Below, one piece after another: positions 1 through 10,326 of a stretch of 64,000 bases of DNA. The notes beneath the pieces are model-generated. The model made no database searches. It was not told where the DNA came from and worked only from the letters and a program-made list of their open reading frames with translations. Both the position numbers and the translations under genes were made by a program. The DNA is from Apostichopus japonicus. Taxonomy: Eukaryota; Echinodermata; Holothuroidea; Aspidochirotida; Stichopodidae. The stretch covers positions 18,594,508-18,658,507 of the forward strand of contig NC_092561.1 of assembly GCF_037975245.1 (NCBI RefSeq), in the 5' to 3' direction. How positions within the stretch are numbered: position 1 is the stretch's first letter; every line of letters begins with the position of its first letter.

Positions 1-299
1 ACAACTCTGAGGTCAAAGGTCAAATTTAAAAACAAGGAGACTAATTGACGAAATCGCCGAAACTATCCAAACAACGTAAAATATCAAATGTTGTGCAAAT
101 GATCCAAGGAGGTTATATGTCAAACATCGCCAAACTTTGCACATCCCAGACTACTCCTTAACCGTAACGCTGATGGACTTCACGTTTGGTGGGTCTGCTT
201 TGTTTTATGTGACGCAATGCCTCAGTGATAGATGATGTAAAAGGACCAAGGGTCAGGATGCCAATTTTGCTTTACTAACAACATTTTAAAATTGTCACT

Positions 300-680
300 T
301 TTCAAAGGAGACTACTTCGTAATATTCTCAACATTAGATGGACCAACAACAATTGGTTATCAAACGGTGAGCTCTACAATGAAACCAACCAAACACCTTG
401 GTGATCCATAGTCGCACATAGAAGATTGAGATTTTTCGGTCATGTAGCAAGACTCCAGGAGGACGCATCAGTAAAGGTTGCTTTAAGAGAAGCATTGATA
501 CATACTGCTAAACCAGTAGGAAGGCTCGTGACAACCTTGCTTGGAAAAATAAAGTCGCAATTTAGGGACGTTAACATTAACGGTTTCGAGGAAGCAATAA
601 ATCTTGCGCAAGATCGTGATACGTGTCGGAGATTTATCACGGAGCATAATAATAATAATAATAATAAGACTTATAATGCG
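300..680 (+). mobile_element. LINE reverse-transcriptase C-terminal tail (remnant)
   Basis: The plus-strand translation reads ILNIRW, then GELYNET, then RRLRFFGHVARLQED, and later a region with DRDTCRRFI. This order (RHILNVRW, ELY, RRLRWFGHV, then a basic tail) is typical of the region after the RT domain in many non-LTR retrotransposons. An in-frame TGA lies between ELYNET and RRLRFFGHV, so the copy is dead. It ends in a short (AAT)n run near 650-667, probably the tail of the element. The exact clade is not clear. Confidence 0.7.
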
Positions 681-787
681 CACACACCACTCAAAGAATG
701 TTCATGGCGCAAATGACAATGAGAAATGATACAAATAATACAGAATAATACAAAACAATGACAGAAGAAAAACTTAATGGTATAAGA

Positions 788-1018
788 TCATATAAAAGCT
801 TTTGTCATTAAGTGGGATTTTATGCTCTTCTTAAAGTTAGAGAGAGTAGATGTTTTTCTGATTTTTAAGGGAAGTTGGTTCCATAAGCGAGGGGTAGAAA
901 CAATAAATGACCTATCCCCCCAAGAATGTTTGGACTTAATTTCAGATAATAAAAATTGAGAGCTGGATCTTAGATTACGAGAGGGGACATAAATATGTAA
1001 TAAGTCAGAAATATACAT
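788..1018 (-). mobile_element. CR1/L2-like LINE 3' end (remnant)
   Basis: The minus-strand frame reads YISDLLHIYVPSRNLRSSS, then WGDRSFIVSTPRLWNQLPL, then LSNFKKSIKSHLM. This matches the conserved last 75 residues of CR1/L2-type LINE ORF2 proteins (L..YIPSR.LRSS, YG.RAF....P.LWN.LP, FK..LK..LF). Only the C-terminal tail is present, as expected for 5'-truncated insertions. It is opposite in strand to the LINE tail just to its left. Confidence 0.8.
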
Positions 1019-1954
1019 TGGACCATGTCCTTTAAGTGATTTATAAACAAAAGCATGTCGGATAGACGAGACTCAACTTACTACTATACTACTATTAATA
1101 ACATTTTGGTCATTAAGGGAACACCAAAATGACCACCAACCTATGTAGGATAACAGTTTTCGCCAGTGTACAGTGTAATAATTAATGTAAGTCAGCAAAG
1201 GTCACATGGTCAATGGATCGTACACGAATCAAACTTGTGCACATTTGTGCATGTACCAAAAAGACAGATGAACAAAATTTGTTAAACTTAATAAGTTACC
1301 CCGGTTGCTGAAGTTGTTTGTTGAACAATATTGCTGCAAATTTAAATTCAAAGAAAAGAAAACTGCTCTTTGGCTCGTGTGCACATGCCTAACAAGAAAA
1401 TTCTGAGAGCTTCATATAGGTAGTATTAACTGTTTGAATGAACTGTGTAAAATATGAATATGTGTAAAATGCATTTACTTAGAATGCCAAAGAACATGAG
1501 GCCAGTAAACTCCACGTCTGATGTAATTCAATCTTGATGAGCCAACCGGTGATACCCAAATTTTGAGATTGTAATTTACAACTACATGGATATTCCTACT
1601 TGGCTAAATTCGTGCTAAAAAGTTTCGTCTTTCGAGATACAGCCGTTAGTTCATGTGGCTAATTGGGAACTTTAATGAAAATAACATCTCTGTACAAAAT
1701 AGTACACTGACGTTGGTTGAAGATGTTTGGTTTGTGGAAGTAATATTCTCTTTTCTTAAAAGGAAAAAGAGACAACATTCAATATTTTTGTTTGTCAATT
1801 GCTGTAACTACAACATTGTTTAGTGGATTTAGTGTTTGGTGGATTCGTGAACAACTTCTCATCCAATCAGACAAAATTAAAAAGTAGAAATATATATATT
1901 TTCTATATGTTGGATTGTTTCCATGACATGTGTACTTCGTTATTATTGACTCAC
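1019..1954. other. No gene seen
   Basis: AT-rich sequence with no long reading frame and no motif that I recognise. It lies 3' of the last visible aldo-keto reductase exon, so it is probably intron of that gene. Confidence 0.5.
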
Positions 1955-2071
1955 CTCTAATGCCATCGGTGAATGCATCAAATACAAATCAACATATTCC
2001 AACTGAAGGGCCTCCAAGCTTAACTTTAAGGCATGTTCTACATTTTCTGGCCGATGAAATGTTCCTCGAAG
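1955..2071 (-). CDS. Aldo-keto reductase exon 3
   Basis: 39 codons with acceptor GATGACAG and donor GTGAGT. Encodes LRGTFHRPENVEHALKLSL, then LEYVDLYLMHSPMALE. It continues directly from the TTK of exon 2, as in other family members (K-LW.TFHRPE). It is too short to appear as a clean open frame, because a shadow frame covers it. Confidence 0.88.
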
Positions 2072-4110
2072 CTGTCATCAATACAAGAAGAATACCATAT
2101 GAATAAGACAGATTCAAACTGTAAATCAGTCACTGCTAATTTCGTTCGTTGATATTCCAGATGCATGAGCGGTTTATTACCAAAGGTCCAAATTGTTATG
2201 CTGCAGCGAAATACACCTGTTCGTGGACACCTTTGCGGTGTCCTTAATTTCAAGAATTGCTGGTAGCCAACAAATATGTTATTAGTCTAAGCTCTCCGTT
2301 AAAAGGTTTGGTACTGTAACACGTCAGTGTTTACAGTTACACATTACATTCACACTGATATATCTGATAACACGCAACATGTACGGAAGGTATCAACGTT
2401 GCTATTTGGAAGCTATCAATGCAAAATAGTATGCAATCTAAAAGTGTTTCCACACATATGAGCAAAGAATTACAGGCGTCCATTGAATGTGTTACTGCTG
2501 TGTATCTTGGCATTCATGCACATGTGGCCACTGTATCCTATAGGTTAAAACACAAGTGGTTATTCCTTGTAAATGGTTGACTTTCATGAAATTCTTTACC
2601 TTATACCATTTCGTCATGGTCATGAAGAGGTTCATATGCTTATTTAACTTGATCTTCAGCTTCGAGTGACTGTCAAACCTGACAGTTTGTTTAGGAAATG
2701 AATAATACCTTATTCATAGTCTTAGGACCAAGACGTAATTTCAAGAGCATGTTTCTGCTCCCGTCGGCTCTATAAGCTAGGGATGTATTCCAAGGCATTG
2801 CTGGATCACGTATTTGGATATTCTTAGCAATCAAATGAGTGTCAACCAATTAATAATTGTTATTTTAGTTATCCAGTAACACTTGAATTGGGTGTTGTCC
2901 CAAATGAATCCATGAAATTTGTTAGAAACGCTACAATAATTAACATACAACCAGGCATATCCATTCTTCTGAGAAAGGTTTCCAGACCCCACCGGGTGTC
3001 TCCCCAATATCCTCACTACCCACGCCACTGTTTTTGTTTGGCTCCACTCGATCTGAACTCAATGTATATAGTGCGAAACTTTCAACGTAGCCTACTAAGT
3101 TTTTGTTCTCTTCAAAGTTACGCAGGTAACTATCAATGGATCACTCTATAGCAGAACCGTTTGTTTCTTCTCAATGTAGATGTTGCTGTAGGGCTGCGTG
3201 CAGGTCTATATACGCTAATTGATGATTCTTTGTTTGAACTGTAGTGCAATTTCCCGCTGCATGAAATGTGACCTAATGCAAATTTAATTCACATTGACTT
3301 TTGTTTGGAAAGTATATCTCAAACGCGGTTAAGTTCACATTGAACGTTTACAATCAAGATCTTGTTATGTAAAAATAAGGAGGGAAAATACTCATTAATC
3401 TTGATTTAACAAAATATGACATTTCCTTGAAATGAAGTATACTACTAAAATGTAACTATAATAATGATCCTACCTTTGTCGTCACGAAGATGTCCGTTCT
3501 CTTTATTACACCAGTATCAATTAGTTCCTTTATAGCCCCACCAATTTCCGTTTCGTTGCGATATGCGCGTGCAGTATCAATATGTCGGTATCCAATGCCC
3601 ACTGCTGTTTTAATCACTTCTTTTACATCGTCAGATGTCGACTTTAAGAAATGAAGACATAGAGACAACAAATATTTAAAAAAAAAAAATAACATGCATT
3701 AGGTGATGCAAATGTGACGTTTGATAACGTACTTGAAAGATTCACTATGTGTTGTGTTACGCGTGCTACATTAAAATTACGTTGATCCCGTATTCACAGA
3801 GGAACGGTACCCGGTCAACCGGTCCGCCCAGAAAAAAATTAAATAAGACAAATTTTAGACAGGTAATTATGCACGTCATGTTTTGTCGACTGGCTTTCGC
3901 TTTGTGTGTCTGTCTTCTACCCTTAACAAATGTCTTGCGCAGAGAGACCATTACTTTTCTTGTTACTTTTTTTTATAACACAAAGGTTATTAGAAAGCTG
4001 AAATATTATGACAATAATTTCTAACTTACCTGAAACGTTCCTAGACCGAGTAATGGTATTTGTTTTCCGTTACAGAGAGTCGCATATATATTATTCGATA
4101 CAGACGTCAT
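1955..4110 (-). CDS. Aldo-keto reductase, 5' part (exons 1-3; 3' part off window or further left)
   Basis: Three phase-0 exons join into about 122 residues of an NADPH-dependent aldo-keto reductase, a cytosolic TIM-barrel enzyme that reduces aldehydes and ketones. Exon 1 is 4110-4030, exon 2 is 3641-3474 and exon 3 is 2071-1955. Family marks are NGKQIPLLGLGTFQ in exon 1, YRHIDTARAY with catalytic Asp and Tyr in exon 2 followed by FVTTK with the catalytic Lys, and FHRPENV then LEYVDLYLMHSP with the catalytic His in exon 3. All four catalytic residues are present. The HSP after the last beta strand, instead of HWP, recalls AKR1C-type enzymes. All donors are good (GTAAGT, GTAGGA, GTGAGT). Family length is about 320 residues, so roughly 200 are missing. 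No further exon was found down to position 1. Confidence 0.88.
2072..3473 (-). other. Aldo-keto reductase intron 2
   Basis: 1.4 kb between two phase-0 exons. No exon, RNA gene or repeat was recognised inside it. Confidence 0.7.
3474..3641 (-). CDS. Aldo-keto reductase exon 2
   Basis: 56 codons with acceptor CTTAAAG and donor GTAGGA. Holds the DDVKEVIKTAVGIGYRHIDT region with the nucleotide-side Asp, the Tyr acid/base in RAY, and ends exactly at the TTK lysine. Confidence 0.9.
4030..4110 (-). CDS. Aldo-keto reductase exon 1
   Basis: Begins with ATG at 4110 and encodes 27 residues ending LLGLGTFQ, followed by a GTAAGT donor. The start fits the family, whose N-terminus lies a few residues before the first beta hairpin (L.NG..IP). 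Confidence 0.88.
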
Positions 4111-4636
4111 TTTTCGATCCAGTAACTGGCTGCGGACCCTTTAAGTAATGAAATGAGGTTATGCATAAGTTATCTTTCCTCTTTCGCTGACATCATTGAA
4201 AAGCGTAATATGGTAAAATCCAAACGCAGTTAACAAGGGACAAAGAAAACGGATACAAGCGATCCGTGTATAATTCTCCCAGAGACGATAATAGAGTGCC
4301 AGAACCACACCAACTATAAATCACGGATTGAAAAAAAGTATGGTTTTACAGCTGATATTCCTCTTGCAAGAATTATGATGTAAAACGGAGTACTCACTCT
4401 CATAAACTGACTGTTTGATAATCATTCCGGTATTTGGTATGTTTTATATCATTTTTAACAGGCAAATCAAGCAAAGTCATAACAAAGAAGAACAGTGAAG
4501 CTCATAGGCTATACAGCAAATACAAACAATCAATGAATGACACTCATAGAACGCCAACTGAAAATCACACTAGTGATATAGGGACAAGAAGCCCACATGG
4601 CTGAAGGTATGCCTATTGAAACGGGTGCACTCTTTT
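4111..4636. other. Upstream region of the aldo-keto reductase gene
   Basis: About 530 bp between the start codon and the nested transposons. It should hold the promoter or a 5' UTR, but I see no clear TATA box or initiator. Confidence 0.4.
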
Positions 4637-5521
4637 CATACGAGCATGGGCGTCAACAGGTGGGGGACGGGGGGGACATGTACCCCCCCCCCCTCTTTCA
4701 AAAGTGAAGGGGATATCATATCATTTGTCCCACCCACTTTTCAGAGTAGTTATTAAATAAAAATCACATGCATATGCGCGATTTTCTATTTAAGGTCAAG
4801 AAATCTGGACTCCCTGGGCCCCTGCTATCTATCACTTGCACCGTCATTTATCTCCCATTCTCCCAATATCCTAAATCTGCCCATTTAATTCGTTCGGGGG
4901 GGGGGGGGGGGGAGACCATTCGAAAGTGTATTGAATCTTGCACACATGTTGTTTGTATGGGTTCCAAGGGATTAGGTAAGCCATACAGGTAGATGGTGAT
5001 GAGTTACTATGTTCATATCACTACCTCCAGTCCCTTGGACTGGACGGACGAATAGGGGTGTAGGGGTTAAGTAATTAAGGCTACATGTATTCGCCGGATA
5101 TGGTAGATCTTTATTGTTGAGTGCCGGCTAGGCGCTACACACGCTCTGCGCGCGGTGCCTTTTTCTGATTATTATTATTAAAGTACCTGGGCACATAACA
5201 ACTGACGTCTCGCACCTACATGCATGTATTATATATACCACTCCACTCATCCCGGAGGTGACGGCGCCACTTTTTCAATATTTCGTTTGAGATGGACGCT
5301 GTGTAATTCGTCTCCCTTGGTGTCAGAACGGCATCTTTCTACCAGTACTTTCTGTCGGATTTTAGTTTTGTGAGACAAAATTTCTCCTCACAGATCTGGT
5401 TCTGATGTAACTAAAAACGACTCAGGAAGGCCGTCTCCTGCGATCTAGGGGGTCTTATGTACCCAAAATTTTCTGGTACGCTACGCGCCAACCAATGGTG
5501 GCGCTCCGCTTAGATAGTATA

Positions 5522-7768
5522 CAGAGCCTTATATACAGAGAGTTGCGACAACTGAAATTTGGGCGCCATTTTGGGGCCAAATGGGCAACATACAGTATGT
5601 GTGGGAATGGGCGTTCAGGTGGATAGGGGAATTTTTCGATGGCATTGTAGAAGTGTGAGCGGGATTCTGGGTTTTATTTTTGGCCTGCTCATGTTGTGGT
5701 GCTTTTATGCGCCGAGGCTGTGTAAGTAGGGCGTCGAGTGTCGAACGGGAGGGAGGGGGGGGGGAGGGATTGGCTGCGCTCAAGTTCAAGGGGATGAGGT
5801 TGGCACATTTGGAAGTCAAAATTCAACAGTTGATATTCTGGTACGGTAAAATTGTATTATGACTGGTTATATATCATATTGTAACACATATTGCACAGTT
5901 GCGGAATAATGTACATTCTTCCATTGTTGCCATGGTAACCAAACAAAGCCTGTGATTGGTCAAAATTGAAATTAACTGTAACTTGAGCTAGCAATGGCTG
6001 ATGAAGTTGATATTTGGACATGTGACTGGTACTGACATGGTGCACAGAATCATGAAGCTAGGTCTTTGAAAATTGATTGCTATGGTAACTAAATGGACCA
6101 ATCACATTTTGTCTGTGTTCCAGTCCCACAAAATTTAGAGCGCAGGGTTAAAGGTGACATGTGGGGCAGGGGAGGGGGATTGTTTCGGGGTATCACAATT
6201 GGTCTCGTCGGTCGGATATAAACAGCCACGTCGGAAAAAAAAATGAATTAATCCCTCCCACTAATCTGGAACTCACATCGCAAACATATGGTATATGTGA
6301 GTAGGATATTTCAGCGTTATGAGAACTAAGCTGCTGCTGGAATTTGAAAAGATCTACTTCAGAATATTTTTGTATGAGAGTCAGGCTTTTATCTACGAAT
6401 TTTATGTCTAATAACTTGAAAAAGCTGCATCTATATATACTATAGGATCCAAAAAGTCAGAAATTCTTCAAAATACCAATTGTGCCTCTATTACTAGGCA
6501 TGGGCTTCTATTATTAATGGATAAGGTAATCGTGACCAGACAACACCCCCCGGACAACCCTCCCCCCAACAGAAGCATAAATATGTTGTCAAAAGTCGAA
6601 AATTAGAGTCGTTTTTTGGGGGGGGGGGATTGCCGGGGGGAGTTGCCCGCCAACCACGGTAAAATGCTAGGCCTAGGCTCAGTCAAATTGAATTTCCTGG
6701 GTTATGTCCTCTTTTGCTTGGAACTGCCCGGTTGTAAGAATATGAATTAGGATCTGTATACCGTACCTTTGTATGACATGGACAAACATGATTCCTGAGC
6801 CTAATTAGGCCTATGGTTTTCAGTTGACTCTGTCAGTTTCACCTGCTATCCTCTAACAGGACACAATGTTCTAGGAAATATTTTTACCTAGCCTACAGTG
6901 ATATTTTAGTAACCTAATTTTTCAATATTATTTCATAGAAGATAGTGGAGTTCTGGACCAGTTCAATTCAAATCATCAAGTGCAAAGCAGAATGATGAAT
7001 CATTTCAATGGTCTGCCAGATCGCCACCCAAATTTTAATAAATAATAATCCAAACAAGCTCATGACTCAATGGAGCCAAGCAGTTTTTCATTAGGCTAGC
7101 CCTTGGTGCTTTGTATTGCACACTGTGCTTCGTAGATCCCCGATTTGTCTTGCCACGCTGGAGCCTTCAATTTAAGGAATATACTCACTAAACTTTGCAG
7201 AGATATTTTTATGCACCTTATAACAGATCTCATCCCAACATCGCAACTTTCTTGATCAGAACTTGTTAAAAATAGACCATTTTCATGCCTGAAAATTATG
7301 CTCTGTTTTCTGTGTTGTTAACTATGTGTGTATGTACATTGCACAGTGCACCATACATAGCTGTTAGGACTGTGTGGTGTAATCCACAGTCCTGGTTATG
7401 GACTAGGCTAGGCCTAGTGTTACGAATCTTAGTTCATTGTACTAGGCCTAGGTGAAGTACTCACATCGCAAAGTTTGTGATTGGAGTTCGCCTTCCAGTG
7501 AAGCTGTTTACTTTCGCCTCCCATGTTTTCCTCCGATGTGGGTTTGTTGGGAATCTGAACAGCTTTGACCCATTTTCGGGACGATTCGAACAGCCCCACG
7601 CTGAACAGCCAGACATTCTGTGATGGCAGCGCAGATGTTGACTGCTCGAACGTACGTTGTTGTCGATCTTACGGCCAGAATTAGTTGGCCCCAAAATGGT
7701 GCCATGAGGTCACGTGATCGAAAATTCCCGGACCCGAGTTGTCGCAACTCTCTGTATATAAGGCTCTG
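5522..7768 (-). mobile_element. Inner P-like DNA transposon relic with THAP exon
   Basis: A perfect 32-bp terminal inverted repeat, starting CAGAGCCTTATATAC, occupies 5522-5553 and 7737-7768. The 8 bp ATAGTATA flank it on both sides (5514-5521 and 7769-7776). A second, subterminal inverted repeat of 19 bp with one mismatch lies at 5562-5580 and 7685-7703. A THAP-domain exon on the minus strand begins 120 bp inside the right end. P elements combine an 8-bp duplication, TIRs of about 31 bp, internal inverted repeats and an N-terminal THAP domain in the transposase. The rest of the transposase is not visible, so this is a deleted copy. A hAT element is the alternative, since CAGAG also fits hAT ends. 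Confidence 0.8.
7465..7616 (-). pseudogene. THAP-domain first exon of transposase (truncated)
   Basis: From ATG at 7616 the frame reads MSGCSAWGCSNRPENG, then LFRFPTNPHRRKTWEAKVN, then TPITNFA. It stops at a GTGAGT donor at 7464. This is the first part of a THAP zinc finger: the M-x2-C-x4-C start, the FxFP motif and the invariant Trp are all present. The distal C-x2-H-F zinc ligands would come from a following exon, which I could not find. The domain binds transposon ends as DNA. The frame is open upstream to 7694, but the Met-Ser-Gly-Cys start fits the family best. A host THAP gene is less likely because the exon sits inside TIRs. Confidence 0.7.
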
Positions 7769-7822
7769 ATAGTATAGTGTCCCCCTCACTTTCTGAAACC
7801 TGCTGACGCCCATGCATACGAG

Positions 7823-10290
7823 TGGTTGTTTGTTGTATATTCTAGCAGTCTCTTCGATATATATAGACTTACTTTAGCATACACATAAGCAGCTCTGTTT
7901 TGCAAAGTCATACAATGGATACAGTCTCCACAAGAAGATGTGGGCAAGAGCTTATACACCAGAGGCGTCATCGTTCGATAGTGAATAAGCGCATTGCTAT
8001 GATGTAATAACAGGCAGCATTTAAACCAAAACACGAAATTGACATGATATAGTCTTAAAGTTAGTGAGGTTAATGGATGATTTCAGAATGTGCACAACAC
8101 GTTAATGCCTGTGCTACTAACAGAGGCACAAATTCAACGTATACTCATAGCAGGGCTTTAGTCCTCTTTTCTACTCCCAAAATAAACGCTGTAGGGCTCA
8201 GCTTCACCACCTGCCCCTCTATCACCGACAAAAAAGTATTGCACAGTACATAACTTTATAACTCCTATATACGTTAAGTAACCTAAACAGTCGAAATTTC
8301 TATAACATTATTTCAAAAATTGCAAATATAACACAATTTTGCAACTTAGAACACATTTAACCAAAATGTCTTACAACCCTCCAGTCGACATAAAGTGCTA
8401 TCAACCCTCCCCCCCCCCCTCCAAAAAAAAACCCCTTTCTCCCACTCTACGAAAACGCGTGACACTCTTTACATGTATCATGTTGTATTGGCAAAAAACA
8501 CACTGAACATTAGCTTTCATTTCATGAAAAAGTCACTATAAAGCAGCACTTCCCTACAATGTATTATTGACAATAGGATATAATTGCTGCATATAAGGTT
8601 TGATGTTACATACTACATATTACACGTTCTCCGCATAACATCTAGTGAAATTCATGATTACGAAATATACTGATGTGGCAAAGTAAAGTTAGTTATAATT
8701 ACAATGATACCCTCGATACATTACTGATGTCCTATCATTATATAGCTACGACATTAAAGCTACCATGCACTCACCTTTATTTTATTATTTTGTTTCGTTC
8801 GATGTAGTAAGTTCACTGGTCACTCCGAAGATTGACTTAACATATCACCAACCGAGTGGGTAAATTTCCGTCCTTCCTTAAAGCTTATATGAAAAATGTA
8901 TACTGTTTTTAAAACTAAAACTGCACAGGAAATGTGTTCCAATAAAGGTATATTTGTAATACCATCACAAAACCATGCTGAATTTTCAAACTGATACTGA
9001 CACGAGAGTAGGCGTGTGTTTACCAAAATATGCTGGTATACCGTTTGGTATTTTATAGAACATATGGTATTTATGCTGCTTGCATTTCCATATGTTTGGT
9101 AGCGATAACGTTTATATCTTTTAATGCCATCTGCTAAATTATTTAGCTGCCCTGTTATGTTGCTTCAGCTGATGTTGATAAATGGTTCAACAATCAGTCG
9201 GTAGGGCATATCAATTCAAAAGTGGCCAAGTATTAACACGCTTGAAAGGGTCTTTTGAGATGCATTTATATCCTTGCTAAGGATCCAGTGCGTGGAAATT
9301 ACTGTACACCACCCACTGGACGAAGTACCTCAAATGAAGCACCATAGTACCTGTGTTAGAATAATACGTCACAAACGTGCTTGCTTTGATAAACAAGCTT
9401 TTGACCTTTCCTAGGTTAACTTAAATTGTTAAGGTACAATTGTATTAATGCACTAGTCTATTGCTGCCTTCATGTTTTGTGACATATTGCGAATTGTTTC
9501 CACTACAGACTAGTTAAATCGTTATAAAAAGGCGTCCCTGTTAAATATTCCCTAATAATGTTCATATTATCCTTAGGTTTGTTATTATCATTGAATATTG
9601 GTTTACAATCTGTTATCAGTACTTCAAAATGGTAGAGTTATGGAATTCCCGAAATAAATCTAACAAACCTCTGACTTTAGGACCAATTTGTTTTTCGACT
9701 TTGAACTACTTGAACAAGTAGGTGCAGCTCTTATCAAATGATACGGATCTTAAATGGAGTGCACAGACTCGCTTGGTGATATGAAGACGTAAGATCGTTG
9801 GACAAGGAACAGTAATAACTTTTCGCGTATTTAAAAATTCAGCGGCAAAACTATTTTTGCAATTCTTGTAATAAATCCTCGATACCTTTTCGACTCACTA
9901 ATTGGTATCGTGATAAATCGTTAATTGAACAAGTTGTCAAGTGTTCCCTACATATGTGTTTGATAGGGTAAGTATATTGTACCTGAATATGTTTGAAATG
10001 TGTACAGTTAGTAATGCATTGTTATAGACTCAAACTTTTAGCCATTTATAATTTGTTTGAGACCATGCTTGTAAACAATTGCTTGCACAATATTTAATAT
10101 TAACATCCATATCTATATATGTGGGCCAATCCTAAATATCTATATTAATTTTAAGACTGGAGGTCAACTTATATGTGATCGAGAAGTAGGAGACATGGCC
10201 GTCCATGCCGTATTAATCAATTTAAGCTTGTTAACGTTCTAGTTGTTGGATTTGTGCTACGTTTTAAGAACTCACTTTCTTTTGTCATTT
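7823..10290. other. No gene seen (2.5 kb)
   Basis: AT-rich intergenic sequence. Only short frames without recognisable motifs occur on either strand. No repeat array, tRNA or transposon end was recognised. Confidence 0.5.
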
Positions 10291-10326
10291 CTTTACTTCC
10301 TAGCAGAATTGCAAATAAAATCAGTT

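Larger units (their letters stand above)
4645..7814. mobile_element. Outer DNA transposon with 8-bp TSD, interrupted by a second element
   Basis: The left end reads CATGGGCGTCAACAGG (4645-4660). The right end, complemented, reads CATGGGCGTCAGCAGG (7799-7814), giving a 16-bp terminal inverted repeat with one mismatch. The flanks carry the identical 8 bp CATACGAG (4637-4644 and 7815-7822), a clean target-site duplication. Subterminal sequences also match (4695-4723 against the complement of 7771-7799). Without the inner insertion the element is about 0.9 kb and has no transposase, so it is non-autonomous. An 8-bp duplication points to the hAT or P superfamily. Confidence 0.85.
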
